Origin: Morinoia aosen
Lineage: Eukaryota; Arthropoda; Malacostraca; Amphipoda; Talitridae
Direction of reading: 5' to 3'
Assembly: GCA_030386875.1 (NCBI GenBank)
Contig: CM059563.1
Coordinates: 36,060,139-36,124,138 of the forward strand
Length of the DNA stretch: 64,000 nucleotides
Both the position numbers and the translations under genes were made by a program. The notes under the pieces are model-generated. The model saw only the letters and a program-made list of their open reading frames with translations. It had not been told where the DNA came from and ran no database searches. Below are positions 13,689-26,937 of the stretch, piece by piece. Each line of letters opens with the position of its first letter. Position 1 is the stretch's first letter.

Positions 13689-15201
13689 TTGAGGAGATCA
13701 TCCGGGGGCCCCTGGGGTCCCTTGCGATGTCATTTTCATTTTCCATATTTTTGTTGTAGAAGGACCCTTAGTTGATGAACTATTCGTTCCTAAAATTTTA
13801 TGGCGCTTCGACAATACTTTCCCCCCTCCCGGGGGAGGTGAAGGGACCAAAATATTTCAATTTTCCCGATTTTGACCCCATTTAAAAAAAAAACAAACGG
13901 GATATTGAAAAAAAGCCGAACGTGAGTGTGTTAGAAATTTTCCAAGGGTTCTAAAACTGCATTTGTTTTTGTTGTAGCATCAAAACTGAACAAGGGGTCC
14001 CATTTTGAAATATCGATATCAATGAAAAACACCCAAAATTTGTTTACCTTTTTTTTATTTCGACCCCATATAGAAAGAGAACAAATGGGAAATGGAAAAA
14101 AAGCCAAACGTGAACGTGTTAGAACTGTTTCAAGGATTCCGAAACTGCATTTGTTTTTAATCTAGCATCAAAACTAAAGGAGAAGTCCCATTTAAAATAT
14201 CGATACCAATGACATGCACCCAAAAACTTTCAATTTTCCCGATTTTGACCTCATATGAAAAGAGAAAAAATGGGAAATGGAAAAAAAGCCGAATGTGAGT
14301 GTGTTAGAAACGTTTCAAGGATTCTAACACTGCATTTTTTTTGTTCTAGCATCAAAACTGAAGGAGGAGTTCCATTTTGAAATATCAATATTAGTGAAAT
14401 ATCAATACCTAAAAAGCAATATGTCGAATTTTTGCAAAATCTAAGGCCTGAATCAAAAAAATGAATTGAATCAATTGTGTTTCTTCTCAAAGTTTACATA
14501 TCATAGTCAAATTTCATAGGAATCAGACTGAAAAATGAAAAAAGTAACTTTTTTGATAAAAAAGGAAAAATTTCTATAATTTTTTTTTAAATCACAATTC
14601 ACAGTTTGAATATGAAGTTGTTTATGGAAATTATCGAAATAAAAATTTAAACTGCATTCAATGACATCAATTGTTCATTATATTACACTTCAACACAAAA
14701 TTTTTTTTGGCTTCTACCCAACACTTCGAATTTTCAACATTCATCCTGGGACTAGTTCTCGAGTTTTAATGCTAGAACAAATACAAAGACAGTTTTAGAA
14801 TCCTTGGAACATTTCTAACAAACGTTCCTTCTGTTCATTTTCAAATTAAAATTCTTTGAAGAAATATAAAGCTCTTAACCCAAAAAATTGTTGCTGATTT
14901 TAGAAATTTTCAAAAATTTTGATAAAAAAAAAATTGAATTTGAAAATAAAAAGAACGAGCTTTTGTTAGAAACGTTCCAAGGGTTCTAAAACTGTCTTTC
15001 TTTTTGTTCTAGCATCAAAACTGAAGGAGGAGTCCCAATTTGAAAAATATACCAAAAACACATTTTTCGTCATAAAAAAACTGAAGCCTAAATCGGAAAA
15101 ATGACACATGTAAGAAGGTTTCCTTTCACAAAAGACATATACTGGCCAATTTTCAAACGAATCAGACGAAAAAAGGTCTCAAACCCGGATGATCTCCTCA
15201 A
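13689..15201. mobile_element. E1 fold-back element, copy 2
   Basis: The end repeats, the flanking satellite position and the internal order match copy 1: three ~187-bp units, an AT-rich middle, then a hairpin. It differs by scattered substitutions and small A/T-run length changes. The identical flank on both sides indicates it was duplicated together with the satellite and did not insert independently. Confidence 0.8.
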
Positions 15202-16352
15202 GTTGCACTTTTCACCTCTGTCGCCTGGGCAAACAGCAAACGACGTGATTTTCACTGTATTCGACCTAGGAAACAAGATAGGACGCGTTTTTCACCGCAT
15301 TTGACCTAGGAAACAACCTGTGACGCTATTTTCACCGCATTCGACCTAGGAATGGCCCAAGAGACGCATTTTAGCTATGTCGAAAGTGAAAGCGGCTCAA
15401 GTTGCACTTTTCACCTCTGCCGCATGGGAAACAGCAAAGGACGTGATTTTCAGTGTATTCGACCTAGGAAACAAAATAAGACGCGATTTTCGCCGCATTT
15501 GACCTAGGAACGGCCCATAACGCACATATTAGCTCTGTCGATCGTGGAATCGGCTCAATAGGCACTTTTCACCTCTGTCGCCTGGGCAAACAGCAAACGA
15601 TGGATTTTCACTGTATTCGACCTAGGAAACAAGATAAGACGCGATTTTCACCGCATTCGAACCAGGAAAGGCATAAAACGCGCTTTTTAGCTCTTTTGAC
15701 CGTGGAATCGGGTACATATGCACTTTTCACCTCTGTCGCCTGGGTAAACGGAAAAGAACGCGATTTTCACCGCATTCCACCTAGGCAACAACCTTGGACG
15801 CTATTTTCACCGTATTCGACCTAGGAATGGCCCAAAACACGCATTTTAGCTATGTCGACCGTTGAAGCGGCTCAAGTTGCACTTTCCACCTCTGTCGCAT
15901 GGGCAAACAGCAAAGGACGTGATTTTCAGTGTATTCGACCTAGGAAACAAAATAAGACGTGATTTTCACCGCATTTGACCTAGGAACGGCCCATAACGCG
16001 CATTTTAGCTGTGTCGACCGTGGAATCGGCTCAATATGCACTTTTCACCTTTGTCGCCTGGCCAAACAACAAACAACGTGATTTTCATTGTATTCGACCT
16101 AGGAAACAAGATAAGACGCGATTTTCACCGCATTCGACCTAGGATAGGCCCAAAACGCGCATTTTAGATCTGTCGACCGTGGAATCGGCTCAATATGCAC
16201 TTTTCACCTATGTCGCCTGGGCAAACGGAGAAGAATGCGATTTTCACCGTATTCGACCTAGGAAACAACCTAAGGCGCGATTTTTATCGCATTCGACCGA
16301 GGAATGGCCCATAACACGCCTTTTAGCTCTGTCGACCGTGGAAGCGGCTCAA
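15202..16352. repeat. Satellite block 3
   Basis: About seven satellite monomers lie between E1 copies 2 and 3. The block ends with the same run of monomers leading into the AAGCGGCTCAA junction seen before every E1 copy. Confidence 0.92.
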
Positions 16353-17684
16353 TTGAGGATATCATCCGGGTGCATCTGGGGGCCCTTGCGATGTCATGGT
16401 CATTTTCCATGTTTTTGTTGTAGAAGGACCCTTAGTTGATGGACTATTCGTTTCTAAAATTTTATGGCGCTACGACAACAATTCCCCCCCCTCCCGAGGG
16501 AGATGAAGGGACCAAAATATTTCAATTTTCCCGATTTTGACCCCATATAAATAGACAACAAACGGGAAATTGAAAAAAAAGCCGAACGTGAGTGTGTTAA
16601 AAATTTTCCAAGGATTCTAAAACTGCATCTGTTTTTGTTGTAGCATCAAAATTGAAGAATGAGTCCCATTTTGAAATATCGATGTCAACGACAAGCACCC
16701 AAAATCTTTTAGTTTTCTCGATTTTAACCCCATATAAAAAGAGAAAAAATGGGAAATGGAAAAAAAGCCGAATGTGAGTGTGTTAAAAATGTTTCAAGAA
16801 TTCTAAAACTGCATTTTTTTTGTTCTAGCATCGAAACTGAAGGAGGAGTCCCATTTTGAAATATCAATATTAGTGAAATATCAATACCTAAAGAGCAATA
16901 TGTCAATTTTTTGCAAAATCTAAGGCCTGAATCAAAAAAATGAATTGAATCAATTGTGTTTCTTCTCAAAGTTTACATATCATAGTCAAATTTCATAGGA
17001 ATCAGACTGAAAAATGAAAAAGTAACTTTTTTGTTAAAAAAGGAAAAAATTTTATATTTTTTTTTTAAATCACAATTCACAGTTTGAATTTGAAGATATG
17101 TATGGAAATTATCGAAATAAAATTTAAAACTGCATTCAATTACATCAATTGTTCATTATATTCCACTTCAACACAAAATTTATTTTTGCTTCTACCCAAC
17201 ACTTCGAATTTTCAACATTCATCCTGGGACTAGTTCTCGAGTTTTGATGCTAGAACAAATACAAAGACAGTTTTAGAATCCTTGGAACATTTCTAACAAA
17301 CGTTCGTTCTGTTCATTTTCAAATTAAAATTATTTGTAGAAATATAGAGCTCTTAACCCAAAAAATTGTTGCTGATTTTAGAAATTTCCAAAAATTTTGA
17401 AAAAATAGAAAAAATTTGAATTTTAAAATAAACAGAACGAACTTTTGTTAGAAACGTTCCAAGGGTTCTAAAACTGTCTTTCTTTTTGTTCTAGCATCAA
17501 AACTGAAGGAGAAGTCCCAATTTGAAAAATATACCAAAAACACATTTTTCGTCAAAAAAAAAACTAAGGCCTAAAACGGAAAAATGACACATGTAAGAAG
17601 GTTTACTTTCACATAAGACATATACTGGCCAATTTTCAAACGAATCGGACGAAAAAAGGTCTCAAACCCGGATGATCTCCTCAA
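16353..17684. mobile_element. E1 fold-back element, copy 3 (shorter)
   Basis: This is the same element at the same satellite position, but 1332 bp against about 1512-1522 bp in the others. Only two of the ~187-bp internal units are present (anchors near 16538 and 16727). The left terminal repeat has one mismatch (GAGGATATC for GAGGAGATC). Loss of exactly one internal unit points to unequal exchange or slippage between the direct repeats. Confidence 0.8.
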
Positions 17685-20064
17685 GTTGCACTTTTCACCT
17701 CTGTCGCCTGGGCAAACAGCAAACGACGTGACTTTCCCTGTGTTCTACCTAGGAAACAAAATAAGACTCCATTTTCAACGCATACGACCTACGAATGGCC
17801 CAAAACACGCATTTTAGCTATGTCGACCGTGGAAGCGGCTCAAGTTGCACTTTTCACATCTGTCGCATGGGCAAACAGCAGAGGACGTGATTTTCAGTGT
17901 ATTCGACCCATGGAACAAAAAAGACGCGATTTTCATCGCATTTGCCCTAGGAACGGCCCATAACACGCATTTTAGCTTAGTCGACCGTGGAATCGGCTCA
18001 ATATGCACTTTTCACCTCTGTCGCATGGGCAAACAGCAAACGACGCGATTTTCACTGTATTCGACCTAGGAAACAAGATAAGACGCAATTTTCACCGCAT
18101 TCGACCTAGGAAAGGCCGATTACGCGCATTTTAGCTTTGTCGACCGTGGAATCGGTTACATATGCACTTTTCACCTCTATCGCCTTTGCAAACAGCAAAT
18201 GCCGTGATTTTCACTGTATTAGACCTAGGAAACAAGATACGACGCAATTTTAACCGCATTCGACCGAGGAAAGGCCTAAAACGCGCTTTTTAGCTCTGTC
18301 GACCGTGGTATTGGCTGAATATGCACTTTTCACCTCTGTCGCCTGGGTAAACGAAAAAGAACGCAATTCTCACCGCATTCGACCTAGGAAACAACCCATG
18401 ACGCTATTTTCACCGCATTCGACCTAGGAATGAGCCTAAACGTGCATTTTAGCTATGTCTACCGTGGAAGCGGCTCAAGTTTCACTTTTCAACTCTGTCG
18501 CATGGGCAAACAGCAAATGAGGTGATTTTCACTATATTCGACCTAGGAAACAAGATAAGACGCGATTTACACCGCATTCGACCTGGGAAAGGCCCATAAC
18601 GCGCATTTTAGCTTGTCGACCGTGGAATCGGCTCAATATGCACTTTTCACCTCTGTGGCCTGGGAAAACAGCAAATGACGTGATTTTCACTGTGTTTGAC
18701 ATAGGAAACAAAATAAGACGCTATTTTCACCACATACGATCTACGAATGGCCCAAAACACGCATTTTTGCTAAGTCGACAATGGAACCGGCTATATATGC
18801 ACTTTTCACCTCTATCGCCTTTGCAAACAGCAAATGACGTGATTTACACTGTATTAGACCTAGGAAACAAGATAAGACGCAATTTTTAATCATTCGACCG
18901 AGGAAAGGCCTTAAACGCGCTTTTTAGCTCTGTCGACCGTGGAATTTGCTGAATATGCACTTTTCACCTCTGTCGCCTGGGCAAACGGAAAAGAACGCGG
19001 TTTTCACCGCATTCGACCTAGGAAACAACTTGTGACGCTATTTTCACCGCATTCGACCTAGGAATGGCCCAAGAGACGCATTTTAGCTATGTCGAAAGTG
19101 GAAGCGGCTCAAGATGCACTTTTCACCTCTGTCGCATGGGAAATAGCAAAGGACGTGATTTTCAGTGTATTCGACCTAGGAAACAAAATAAGACGCGATT
19201 TTCGCCGCATTTGACCTAGGAACAGACCATAACGCACATATTAGCTCTGTCGATCGTGGAATCGGCTCAATATGCACTTTTCACCTCTGTCGCCTGGGCA
19301 AACAGCAAACGATGGATTTTCACTGTATTCGACCTAGGAAACATGATACGACGCGATTTTCACCGCATTCGAACCAGGAAAGGCATAAAACGCGCTTTTA
19401 AGCTCTTTCGACCGTGGAATCGGCTACATATGCACTTTGCACCTCTGTCGCCTGGGTAAACGGAAAAGAACGCGATTTTCACCGCATTCCACCTAGGCAA
19501 CAACCTTGGACGCTATTTTCACCGTACTCGACCTAGGAATGGCCCAAAACACGCATTTTAGCTATGTCGACCGTAGGAAGCGGCTCAAGTTGCACTTTCC
19601 ACCTCTGTCGCATGGGCAAACAGCAAAGGACGTGATTTTCAGTGCATTCGACCTAGGAAACAAAATAAGACGTGATTTTCACCGCATTCGACCTAGGAAC
19701 GGCCCATAACGCGCATTTTAGCTGTGTCGACCGTAGAATCGGCTCAATATGCACTTTTCACCTTTGTCGCCTCGGCAAACAACAAACAACGTGATTTTCA
19801 CTGTATTCGACCTCGGAAACAAGATAAGACGCGATTTTCACCGCATTCGACCTAGGATAGGCCCAAAACGCGCATTTTAGATCTGTCGACCGTGGAATCG
19901 GCTCAATATGCACTTTTCACCTATGTCGCCTGGGCAAACGGAGAAGAATGCGATTTTCACCGTATTCGACCTAGGAAACAACCTAAGGCGCGTTTTTATC
20001 GCATTCGACCGAGGAATGGCCCATAACACGCATTTTAGCTCTGCCGACCGTGGAAGCGGCTCAA
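17685..20064. repeat. Satellite block 4
   Basis: About fifteen ~160-bp satellite monomers lie between E1 copies 3 and 4. The last ~1.1 kb closely repeats block 3, including the odd variants GTCGAAAGTG (about 15380 and 19090) and CAGCAAACGATGGATTTTCA (about 15592 and 19302). This shows block-wise duplication. Confidence 0.92.
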
Positions 20065-21576
20065 TTGAGGAGATCATCCGGGGGCCCCTGGGGTCCCTTG
20101 CGATGTCATGGTCATTTTCCATGTTTTTGTTGTAGAAGGACCTTTAGTTGATGAACTATTCGTTCCTAAAATTTTATGGCGCTTCGACAATACTTCCCCC
20201 CCTCCCGGGGGAGGTGAAGGGACCAAAATATTTCAATTTTCCCGATTTTGACCCCATTTAAAAAGAGAACAAACGGGAAATTGAAAAAAAGCCGAACGTG
20301 AGTGTGTTAGAAATTTTCCAAGAATCCTAAAACTGCATTTGTTTTTGTTTTAGCAACTAAACTGAAGAAGGAGTCCCATTTTGAAATATCGATATCAATG
20401 AAAAACACCCAAAATTTGTGTAACTTTTTTTATTTCGACCCCATATAGAAAGAGAACAAATGGGAAATGGAATAAAAGCCAAACGTGAGTGTGTTAGAAC
20501 TGTTTCAAGGATTCTAAAACTGCATTTGTTTTTAATCTAGCATCAAAACTAAAGGAGAAGTCCCATTTAAAATATCGATATCAATGACAAGCACCCAAAA
20601 TCTTTCAATTTTCCCGATTTTGACCCCATATAAAAAGAGAAAAAATGGGAAATGGAGAAAAAGCCGAATGTGAGTGTGTTAGAAACGTTTCAAGGATTCT
20701 AAAACTGCATTTTTTTTTGTTCTAGCATCAAAACTGAAGGAGGAGTTCCATTTTGAAATATCAATATTAGTGATATATCAATACCTAAAAAGCAATATGT
20801 CGAATTTTTGCAAAATCTAAGGCCTGAATCAAAAAAATGAATTGAATCAATTGTGTTTCTTCTCAAAGTTTACATATCATAGTCAAATTTCATAGGAATC
20901 AGACTGAAAAATGAAAAAAGTAACTTTTCTGATAAAAAAGGAAAAATTTCTATAATTGTTTTTTAAATCACAATTCACAGTTTGAATATGAAGTTGTGTA
21001 TGGAAATTATCGAAATAAAAATTTAAACTGCATTCAATTACATCAATTGTTCATTATATTACACTTCAACACAAAATTTTTTTTTGCTTCTACCCAACAC
21101 TTCGAATTTTCAACATTCATCCTGGGACTAGTTCTCGAGTTTCAATGCTAGAACAAATACAAAGACAGTTTTAGAATCCTTGGAACATTTCTAACAAACG
21201 TTCGTTCTGTTCATTTTCAAATTAAAATTCTTTGAAGAAATATAAAGCTCTTAACCCCAAAAATTGTTGCTGATTTTTGAAATTTCCAAAAATTTAGATA
21301 AAAAAAAATTTGAATTTGAAAATAAAAAGAACGAGCTTTTGTTAGAAACGTTCCAAGGGTTCTAAAACTGTCTTTCTTTTTGTTCTAGCATCAAAACTGA
21401 AGGAGGAGTCCTAATTTGAAAAATATACCAAAAACACATTTTTCGTCATAAAAAACTGAGGCCTAAATCGGAAAAATGACACATGTAAGAAGGTTTACTT
21501 TCACAAAAGACATCTACTGGCCAATTTTCAAACGAATCGGACGAAAAAAGGTCTCAAACCCGGATGATCTCCTCAA
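20065..21576. mobile_element. E1 fold-back element, copy 4
   Basis: This is a full-length E1 copy with three internal ~187-bp units and exact 17-bp end repeats. It shares many private variants with copy 2, for example the TTGATGAACTATTCG stretch and the missing bases in the second unit, so copies 2 and 4 look most recently related. Confidence 0.8.
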
Positions 21577-22318
21577 GTTGCACTTTTCACCTCTGTCGCC
21601 TGGGCAAACAGCAAACGACGTGATTTTCACTGTATTCTACCTAAGAAACAAGATAGGACGCGTTTTTCACCGCATTCGACAGAGCAAAGGCATAAAACGC
21701 GCTTTTTAGCTCTGTCGACAGTGGAATCGGCTAAATATGCACTTTTTACCTCTGTCGACTGGGCAAACGGGAAAGAATGCGATTTTCACCGCATTCGACC
21801 TAGGAAACAACCTAGAACGCAATTTTTACCGCATTCGACCTAGGAATTGCCCAAAACACGTATTTTAGCTCTGTCGACCGTGGAAGAGCTCAATATGCAC
21901 TTTCCACCTCTGTCGCCTTGGCAAACCGCAAACGACGTGATTTTCGTTGTATTCGACCTAGGAAACAAGATAAAACGTTATTTTCACCGCATTCGACCTA
22001 GGAATGGCCAAAAACGCGCATTTTGGCTACGTCGACCGTGAAAGCGGCTCAAGTTGCGCTTTTCACCTCTGTCGCCTGGGCAAACAGCAAACGACGTGAT
22101 TTTCGTTGTATTCGACCTAGGAAACAACCTAAGACGCGATTTTTGCCGCATTTGAACAAGGAATGGCCCAAAACGCGCATTTTAGCTCTGTCGACCGTGG
22201 AATCGGCTCAAGATGCACTTTTCACCTCTGTCGCCTGGGCAAACAGCAAAAGACGTGATTTTCACTCTATTCGACCTAGGAAACAAGATAAGACGCGATT
22301 TTTAGCGCATTTGACCTA
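21577..22318. repeat. Satellite block 5 and array edge
   Basis: These are the last four to five satellite monomers. The recognisable repeat stops at about 22318, within a GACCTA word, and unique sequence begins. No terminal repeat or target duplication marks this edge, so it is a plain array boundary. Confidence 0.9.
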
Positions 22319-24150
22319 CCCAATTGAAAATCAAGGACGTGTCGACGGTGAATTTAGGACGAGACAGTCGATCATGTATGAATTAAAGGCGAGTCGGCCG
22401 TCTCGGCCTTATAACTCTCTCTCCCCGCTCATAACTACGCACGGTCGAGCTCGGACGTGATATTCTAAGCAGGCCAGTAATGATTTGAGGGCGCAAAATT
22501 TTCAGTTGGTTAATGGCCGTAATATTTGAGGACGGCCATCCGTTATTTGCAGCTATACAAATATCATAGAATTTTCGCCGTATAATGGGCCGAAGTAAGC
22601 CATGAAACGTGTGTTTTGACATTGTTGCGTACAATGTACCAAGCTAGAAACTGTACTTCGCTTTTTTTTCAATTTTCATGTTTTTCCAAAATATAGGCAA
22701 CATTGAAACTGAAGACTTCTCTCTGCTGAGCAATAAATGATTCGGTGCGTTCACTTGTGTTCATTTATAAATTTTCACCATACATTTGTTATGGTTATGT
22801 TTTTATTTCCTTCTTCGATACCTTCTTCGATACCAGTCAAACATATTACTACAGTCCCCGCAGTATATCTCTCTCTCTCTCAGAAGAGAAGTGCTACTTG
22901 CTGAGAGGACAACGCAAGATTTCAAATTGAGAAATGAGATTCAAGAAGGAAATCAGTTTAATCACTTTTTAGTTCTAATTGCATTATTAAGAATTTAATT
23001 ATAATTTGTAATTTCTAAGATGAAGAATAACAGAAAATAAAATTAACTAATCTCGTATCATAGTGATTCAAATTATACTTAAGATTAATCGTATTCATAA
23101 ATTTTATGTCATATCGTTCTATTTTTATGGTGAAGACATCGTGATGTTGACAATACTGATTATTTCAAGAAAAACATAGATTTCAAACAGTGCTAAGCGA
23201 AAACGTATTTTATTATGACAGTTTCTGATATCAAATTTCCTGACGTTACCCACTGTAGCGGGAAACGAAATATCGCATAATATCGTTCAAATTTGGCTAA
23301 TTACGCTGCAAAGAATAATATATGATAGTAAGGAAATCTTATATTCTAACAAGTAATCAAATTAATTCTCGTTTGAATAAGTAAAGCAATACAAGTCAAA
23401 CTTTCCCTAGTTCGCAATTCAAGTAACATTGCTTTTCAGTTTCTGTTGGATATTTATATTCCCGAAGCAGTCGTGCGTAGCTGAAGTCTGCTCTCAAGAT
23501 ATACGAGTGTTTGCAACATGGAAATTAAACATAAAACAATGATGTAACACTAATTACGTTCTGATAACATCGCGCAAATTAATCTTCGTTTGGGAGAGAG
23601 AGAGGGAGGACTTGAGAAAATTAGACACTATAACACTCTGGCCTTGTAAATAGTACACTCGTACATGCGTTTTCAGCAAACGTCACATACCACAACACTT
23701 AAACGTAGGCTAAAGATCGGTTATTATTTTTACTCAATTTAAAACAAAGACTTGATCATCAACGAAATATACTGAGAAGGAATATAATTAATAAAAAAAA
23801 ACATGTCTGGGAAAGAAGTTGGCAAGTGGTTTGTCATGAGTTCGGTAAATACGTTGTCGATGAATCGTCTATCAGTCGAAGACCACTCGACGACCAATCT
23901 ACAAATTACCCTTTCCAAGACATTTTAATTAAAATGGAATAACAAAAAAGTATGATGTATTACACTCTTACTGCCTTCCAAGAACAAGTGATATATATAC
24001 AATATTATTTAGTCTAGTATAAAAACTCTTCCAAAAATTTGTTTCGAACATTTAAACGTTACTGTCTGTAAACCAACTTACCCTAAAAATTTGCTCTATG
24101 AACTGGTTCGATCCAGTACCATTCGAAGTTTCGAATGAGCAGTCCGTGGC
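22319..24150. other. Non-coding flank, no gene recognised
   Basis: Past the satellite there is a ~300-bp less AT-rich stretch (22319-22640) that I do not recognise, then AT-rich sequence with a short CT run near 22867. Open frames here are short and show no family signature, splice context or repeat structure. Confidence 0.6.
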
Positions 24151-24737
24151 ATCGCACCGGCGGGCGGCGGTGCTGCTTAGACAGTTTGTTAGTTTTTAAT
24201 GTCGCAATAGGTGCTGTTACAGTGTGATTCGCAATTTCTGCGCAAAAACTTTGAATGTGAATTTTATTGATTGTAGTGCAGATGTTTGAACGTTCTATGT
24301 GTAGGCAAATTCAGAATTTATACTGGATGAAAGTTCTACGATTTTATGTTGATCGACCCGATTCGATCGTTACTCTCATCCGTAGAACTTTCTCGTCAGC
24401 TGGAGCGTTCAAGCTGAGTTTAATTTCTTAAATTCAGTCATATGAAGGGTGTTTTAGTGATATTTATATCAAAGTCGATAGATTGCTTTTACATCATATT
24501 TCTCTATTTCTTTTGTTATCTAGAAATGATTTAGGCCTACTAGAAAGTAGTTTTTTTAGGAAAAAATTTAAAAAGTGCTAGAAGCTAGTTCTGTCAAATA
24601 AGATATATACTGAAGGCCGTGAAAAAAGTGCGGTAGCCCTCTCAAGGAAGTGTTACAGAATTTGCCTGTTGCCTGAAAGAAACCGCTGCAGGGGCGAGTT
24701 GTCCTTAATACACCTTAGAACATAGCAGTCGCATCAA
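24151..24737 (+). other. Possible 5' non-coding exon or promoter region
   Basis: A locally GC-rich patch near 24155-24175 (CCGGCGGGCGGCGG) is followed by sequence that ends in a good splice donor, CATCAA|gtaagt, at 24738. A perfect 12-bp stem GAAAGTTCTACG / CGTAGAACTTTC (about 24329 and 24391) lies inside. No long frame crosses it. If real it would be an untranslated first exon for the exon-like segments downstream. This is inference from splice context only. Confidence 0.2.
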
Positions 24738-25411
24738 GTAAGTATTTTATGCATATGTGAATAGTTGTTGTTTTGAGTATTGGTCGTTTTGTGATAGGCT
24801 ATACATATACCGAATATTTTATTATTTGCAATTACTTGAGTTTCAACCCTATTAGGTATAATTGTAATTTAATATAAACATAATTGAATATGAACAGGAT
24901 ATTATAACGACCTCCATTTATGGTTGCCAGTTCAATTTCTACTAAAAACTTCCATTAGTTTACTTGCAATCGATATTGTAGAATTAAATCCAACATTACA
25001 TAATTTCAACCTACTTGAACTTCAACCGTGCTGTGAACCGTACCATTAACTGTAGGTTGACCGTTAACATTAAAATTGAACATAACATGACTTGTCATAA
25101 TTCACCCTCACAAAGCTTAACTTAACCTTGCTCTACATGTGCCCTGCTTTTAAATATAAAAACACATGAAAATGTTCGGTAAGAAACCTGTATAATTTCC
25201 AACATTATAATTTAGCGGTTACGTTTTAAGCAGTCATCCACACTAGCACCTATAGGGTTGGAATTGTAAATCTTCTGCCGGAAAATTTGGTAAAACTCTA
25301 TTGTTAAGGTGCTAAGGAGGAATAGAGAAGTTTAGCTATCAGGAAAAATGTGCTATACGTCTTTACCTTGACATATCTGAAAATATCTCATACACGCGTT
25401 TTTACTTTCAG

Positions 25412-25492
25412 AAGAATTGGATTCATCCGAGGACTCTGAGCAAGGTGCTCAACCAGTCTCCCAACTGCTGAATTCGTTCCCGACCTAGGCCG
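25412..25492 (+). other. Exon-like acidic segment with an in-frame stop
   Basis: A pyrimidine-rich acceptor (TTTACTTTCAG) precedes position 25412 and a GTGAGA donor follows 25492. One frame reads a Ser/Glu/Asp-rich stretch beginning ELDSSEDSEQG, but it meets TAG eight bases before the donor; the other two frames also stop. It may be a terminal coding piece, a decayed exon or chance. The composition resembles the acidic exons at 55878 and 59402. Confidence 0.2.
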
Positions 25493-25539
25493 GTGAGAAT
25501 TACGTTCAGATAACGATGTTTCTTTCACATTGATATGTG

Positions 25540-25891
25540 CCCCTCAGGGGGATACAAATGTTTTATCTATGAGAATTAGCGCACCCAGGGGAACTATGTG
25601 AGGGCCCGAGCTAAAGGTTAGGTAGGCCCTTTTTGTTGAAATAGAATAAGTTTTGTTTTGTTACGTACCATCTTTTTTCGGTTCACTGCTGTCCTGTTTT
25701 TCAGCACCTACTACTTTCTTCTTCAAATTTTTCTTGTTTCATGATCTTCTTTCTTGGCTTTCAGTTTCTGTGCACCTTGTGCATAGATTCCTCGTTCCCT
25801 CAACTCCATACTAAATGGTGCTTTCCTCCTTCCTCTCTTGGAACATCTTTGTCGTGGTTAAGGGAGGCTAAAACTTTCTTATATAATAATA

Positions 25892-25926
<35 letters not shown>

Positions 25927-25937
25927 AATAATGATAG
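25540..25937 (+). mobile_element. R1 dispersed short element, copy a
   Basis: This 398-bp element begins CCCCTCAGGGGGATAC and ends in an AAT-repeat tail. It is flanked by a perfect 15-bp target duplication TCACATTGATATGTG at 25525-25539 and 25938-25952. The long duplication and simple tail indicate target-primed reverse transcription, as in SINEs or truncated LINEs. I see no clear pol III A and B boxes and no long reading frame, so SINE versus truncated LINE is open. Other copies lie near 30110, 32750, 54643, 54841, 58953 and 61278. Confidence 0.85.
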
Positions 25938-26717
25938 TCACATTGATATGTGAACTTCGTTTTATTTTGTATTGCTTATGAGTCCGTTCATCGAAAAGAA
26001 ATCTATAATAGTACATGTTGAGTGCTAATCTATTTTATGTATTGCTGATTTTATGCGTGATATTTTAGGTGCGTAATGTATTGGGACATTCTAGTATTGC
26101 CTTACCTCTTTTTCTTCGATAAATCTCGATAGGAATTTAATGGAATGGTTTATTTTCGACATATACGATGACACTATAAAAAATAGAAGGAATAAATCTC
26201 TAGTTTTGTCGGTTTTAAAAGCTGTGTGTGTAAATTCATACATTGCACTATCGTTAGTGTTTATTTTACCTCTGACTATATCGGTAGAACGGCTCTGCCA
26301 AGGAATTTGATTCCGTTTTTATCAATGGTATTCTATTTAATCCACGATTAAGTAAATTCTGTGAAAAGTTGTATTTTAATTCATAGAAATGTAATCTTTT
26401 CAGGGAACTCACAAAGAATATCTAGTTCCATAGTACTGCAGGGAACAATTCCAATATATTTTGACGTATCTTATTACTTAATTTAATCAATTATGGTGCA
26501 TGTCATCTTCCTTCAAATTAAGCTTTTTAATATCTATTTCGTTATATGCAGAAATTTCATTGAAATGACGCAAAAACATTAGTTGTGTTTCTGGTTTTGA
26601 GTACTATAATGTATATAAAACATCCTTCCATTTACCTTACAAGACTATCATAAGACCTTTTAAATAATACTTAAGAACATACTTGGTAAACAATTTTATC
26701 CTTCTTTCCATATCCAG

Positions 26718-26937
26718 TTCCGTTGCTTCGCCAAAAAATGGAAATAGCTGCCATTCAAAGTCAACTCGATCGCATGGAGTGTAAAAATGAGATATTAAAC
26801 GATCAAGTTGCTGGGATCGCCTTGTTTCTAAAGGACCATCATTACTCAGAAAAATCTGCCAACTTAACACCAGATCGAGGATTCGCGCGTGCGACTTCAA
26901 TGGAAGACTGGACTACATACTTCAGAGCGAAGATTTT
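26718..26937 (+). CDS. Exon-like coiled-coil segment, possibly of a DUF4806-type gene
   Basis: Acceptor TATCCAG precedes 26718 and donor GTAAGTTG follows 26937. The single open frame (entry phase 1) encodes a heptad-like stretch MEIAAIQSQLDRMECKNEIL, then a polar segment. A coiled coil upstream of a DUF4806 domain is a common layout in arthropod proteins, which fits the next exon-like segment, but the exit phase (2) does not match the open phase of 27244. Either an exon lies between them or the locus is decayed. I do not recognise the protein itself. The start is an exon boundary; no initiator is proposed. Confidence 0.4.

Noticed and set aside
11491-21576. Four independent E1 insertions
   Set aside because: All copies have the same insertion point and the same flanking variants. 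Co-amplification is simpler.
25741-25953. 70-codon frame ending in a poly-Asn run
   Set aside because: It is translation of the R1 body and its AAT-repeat tail.
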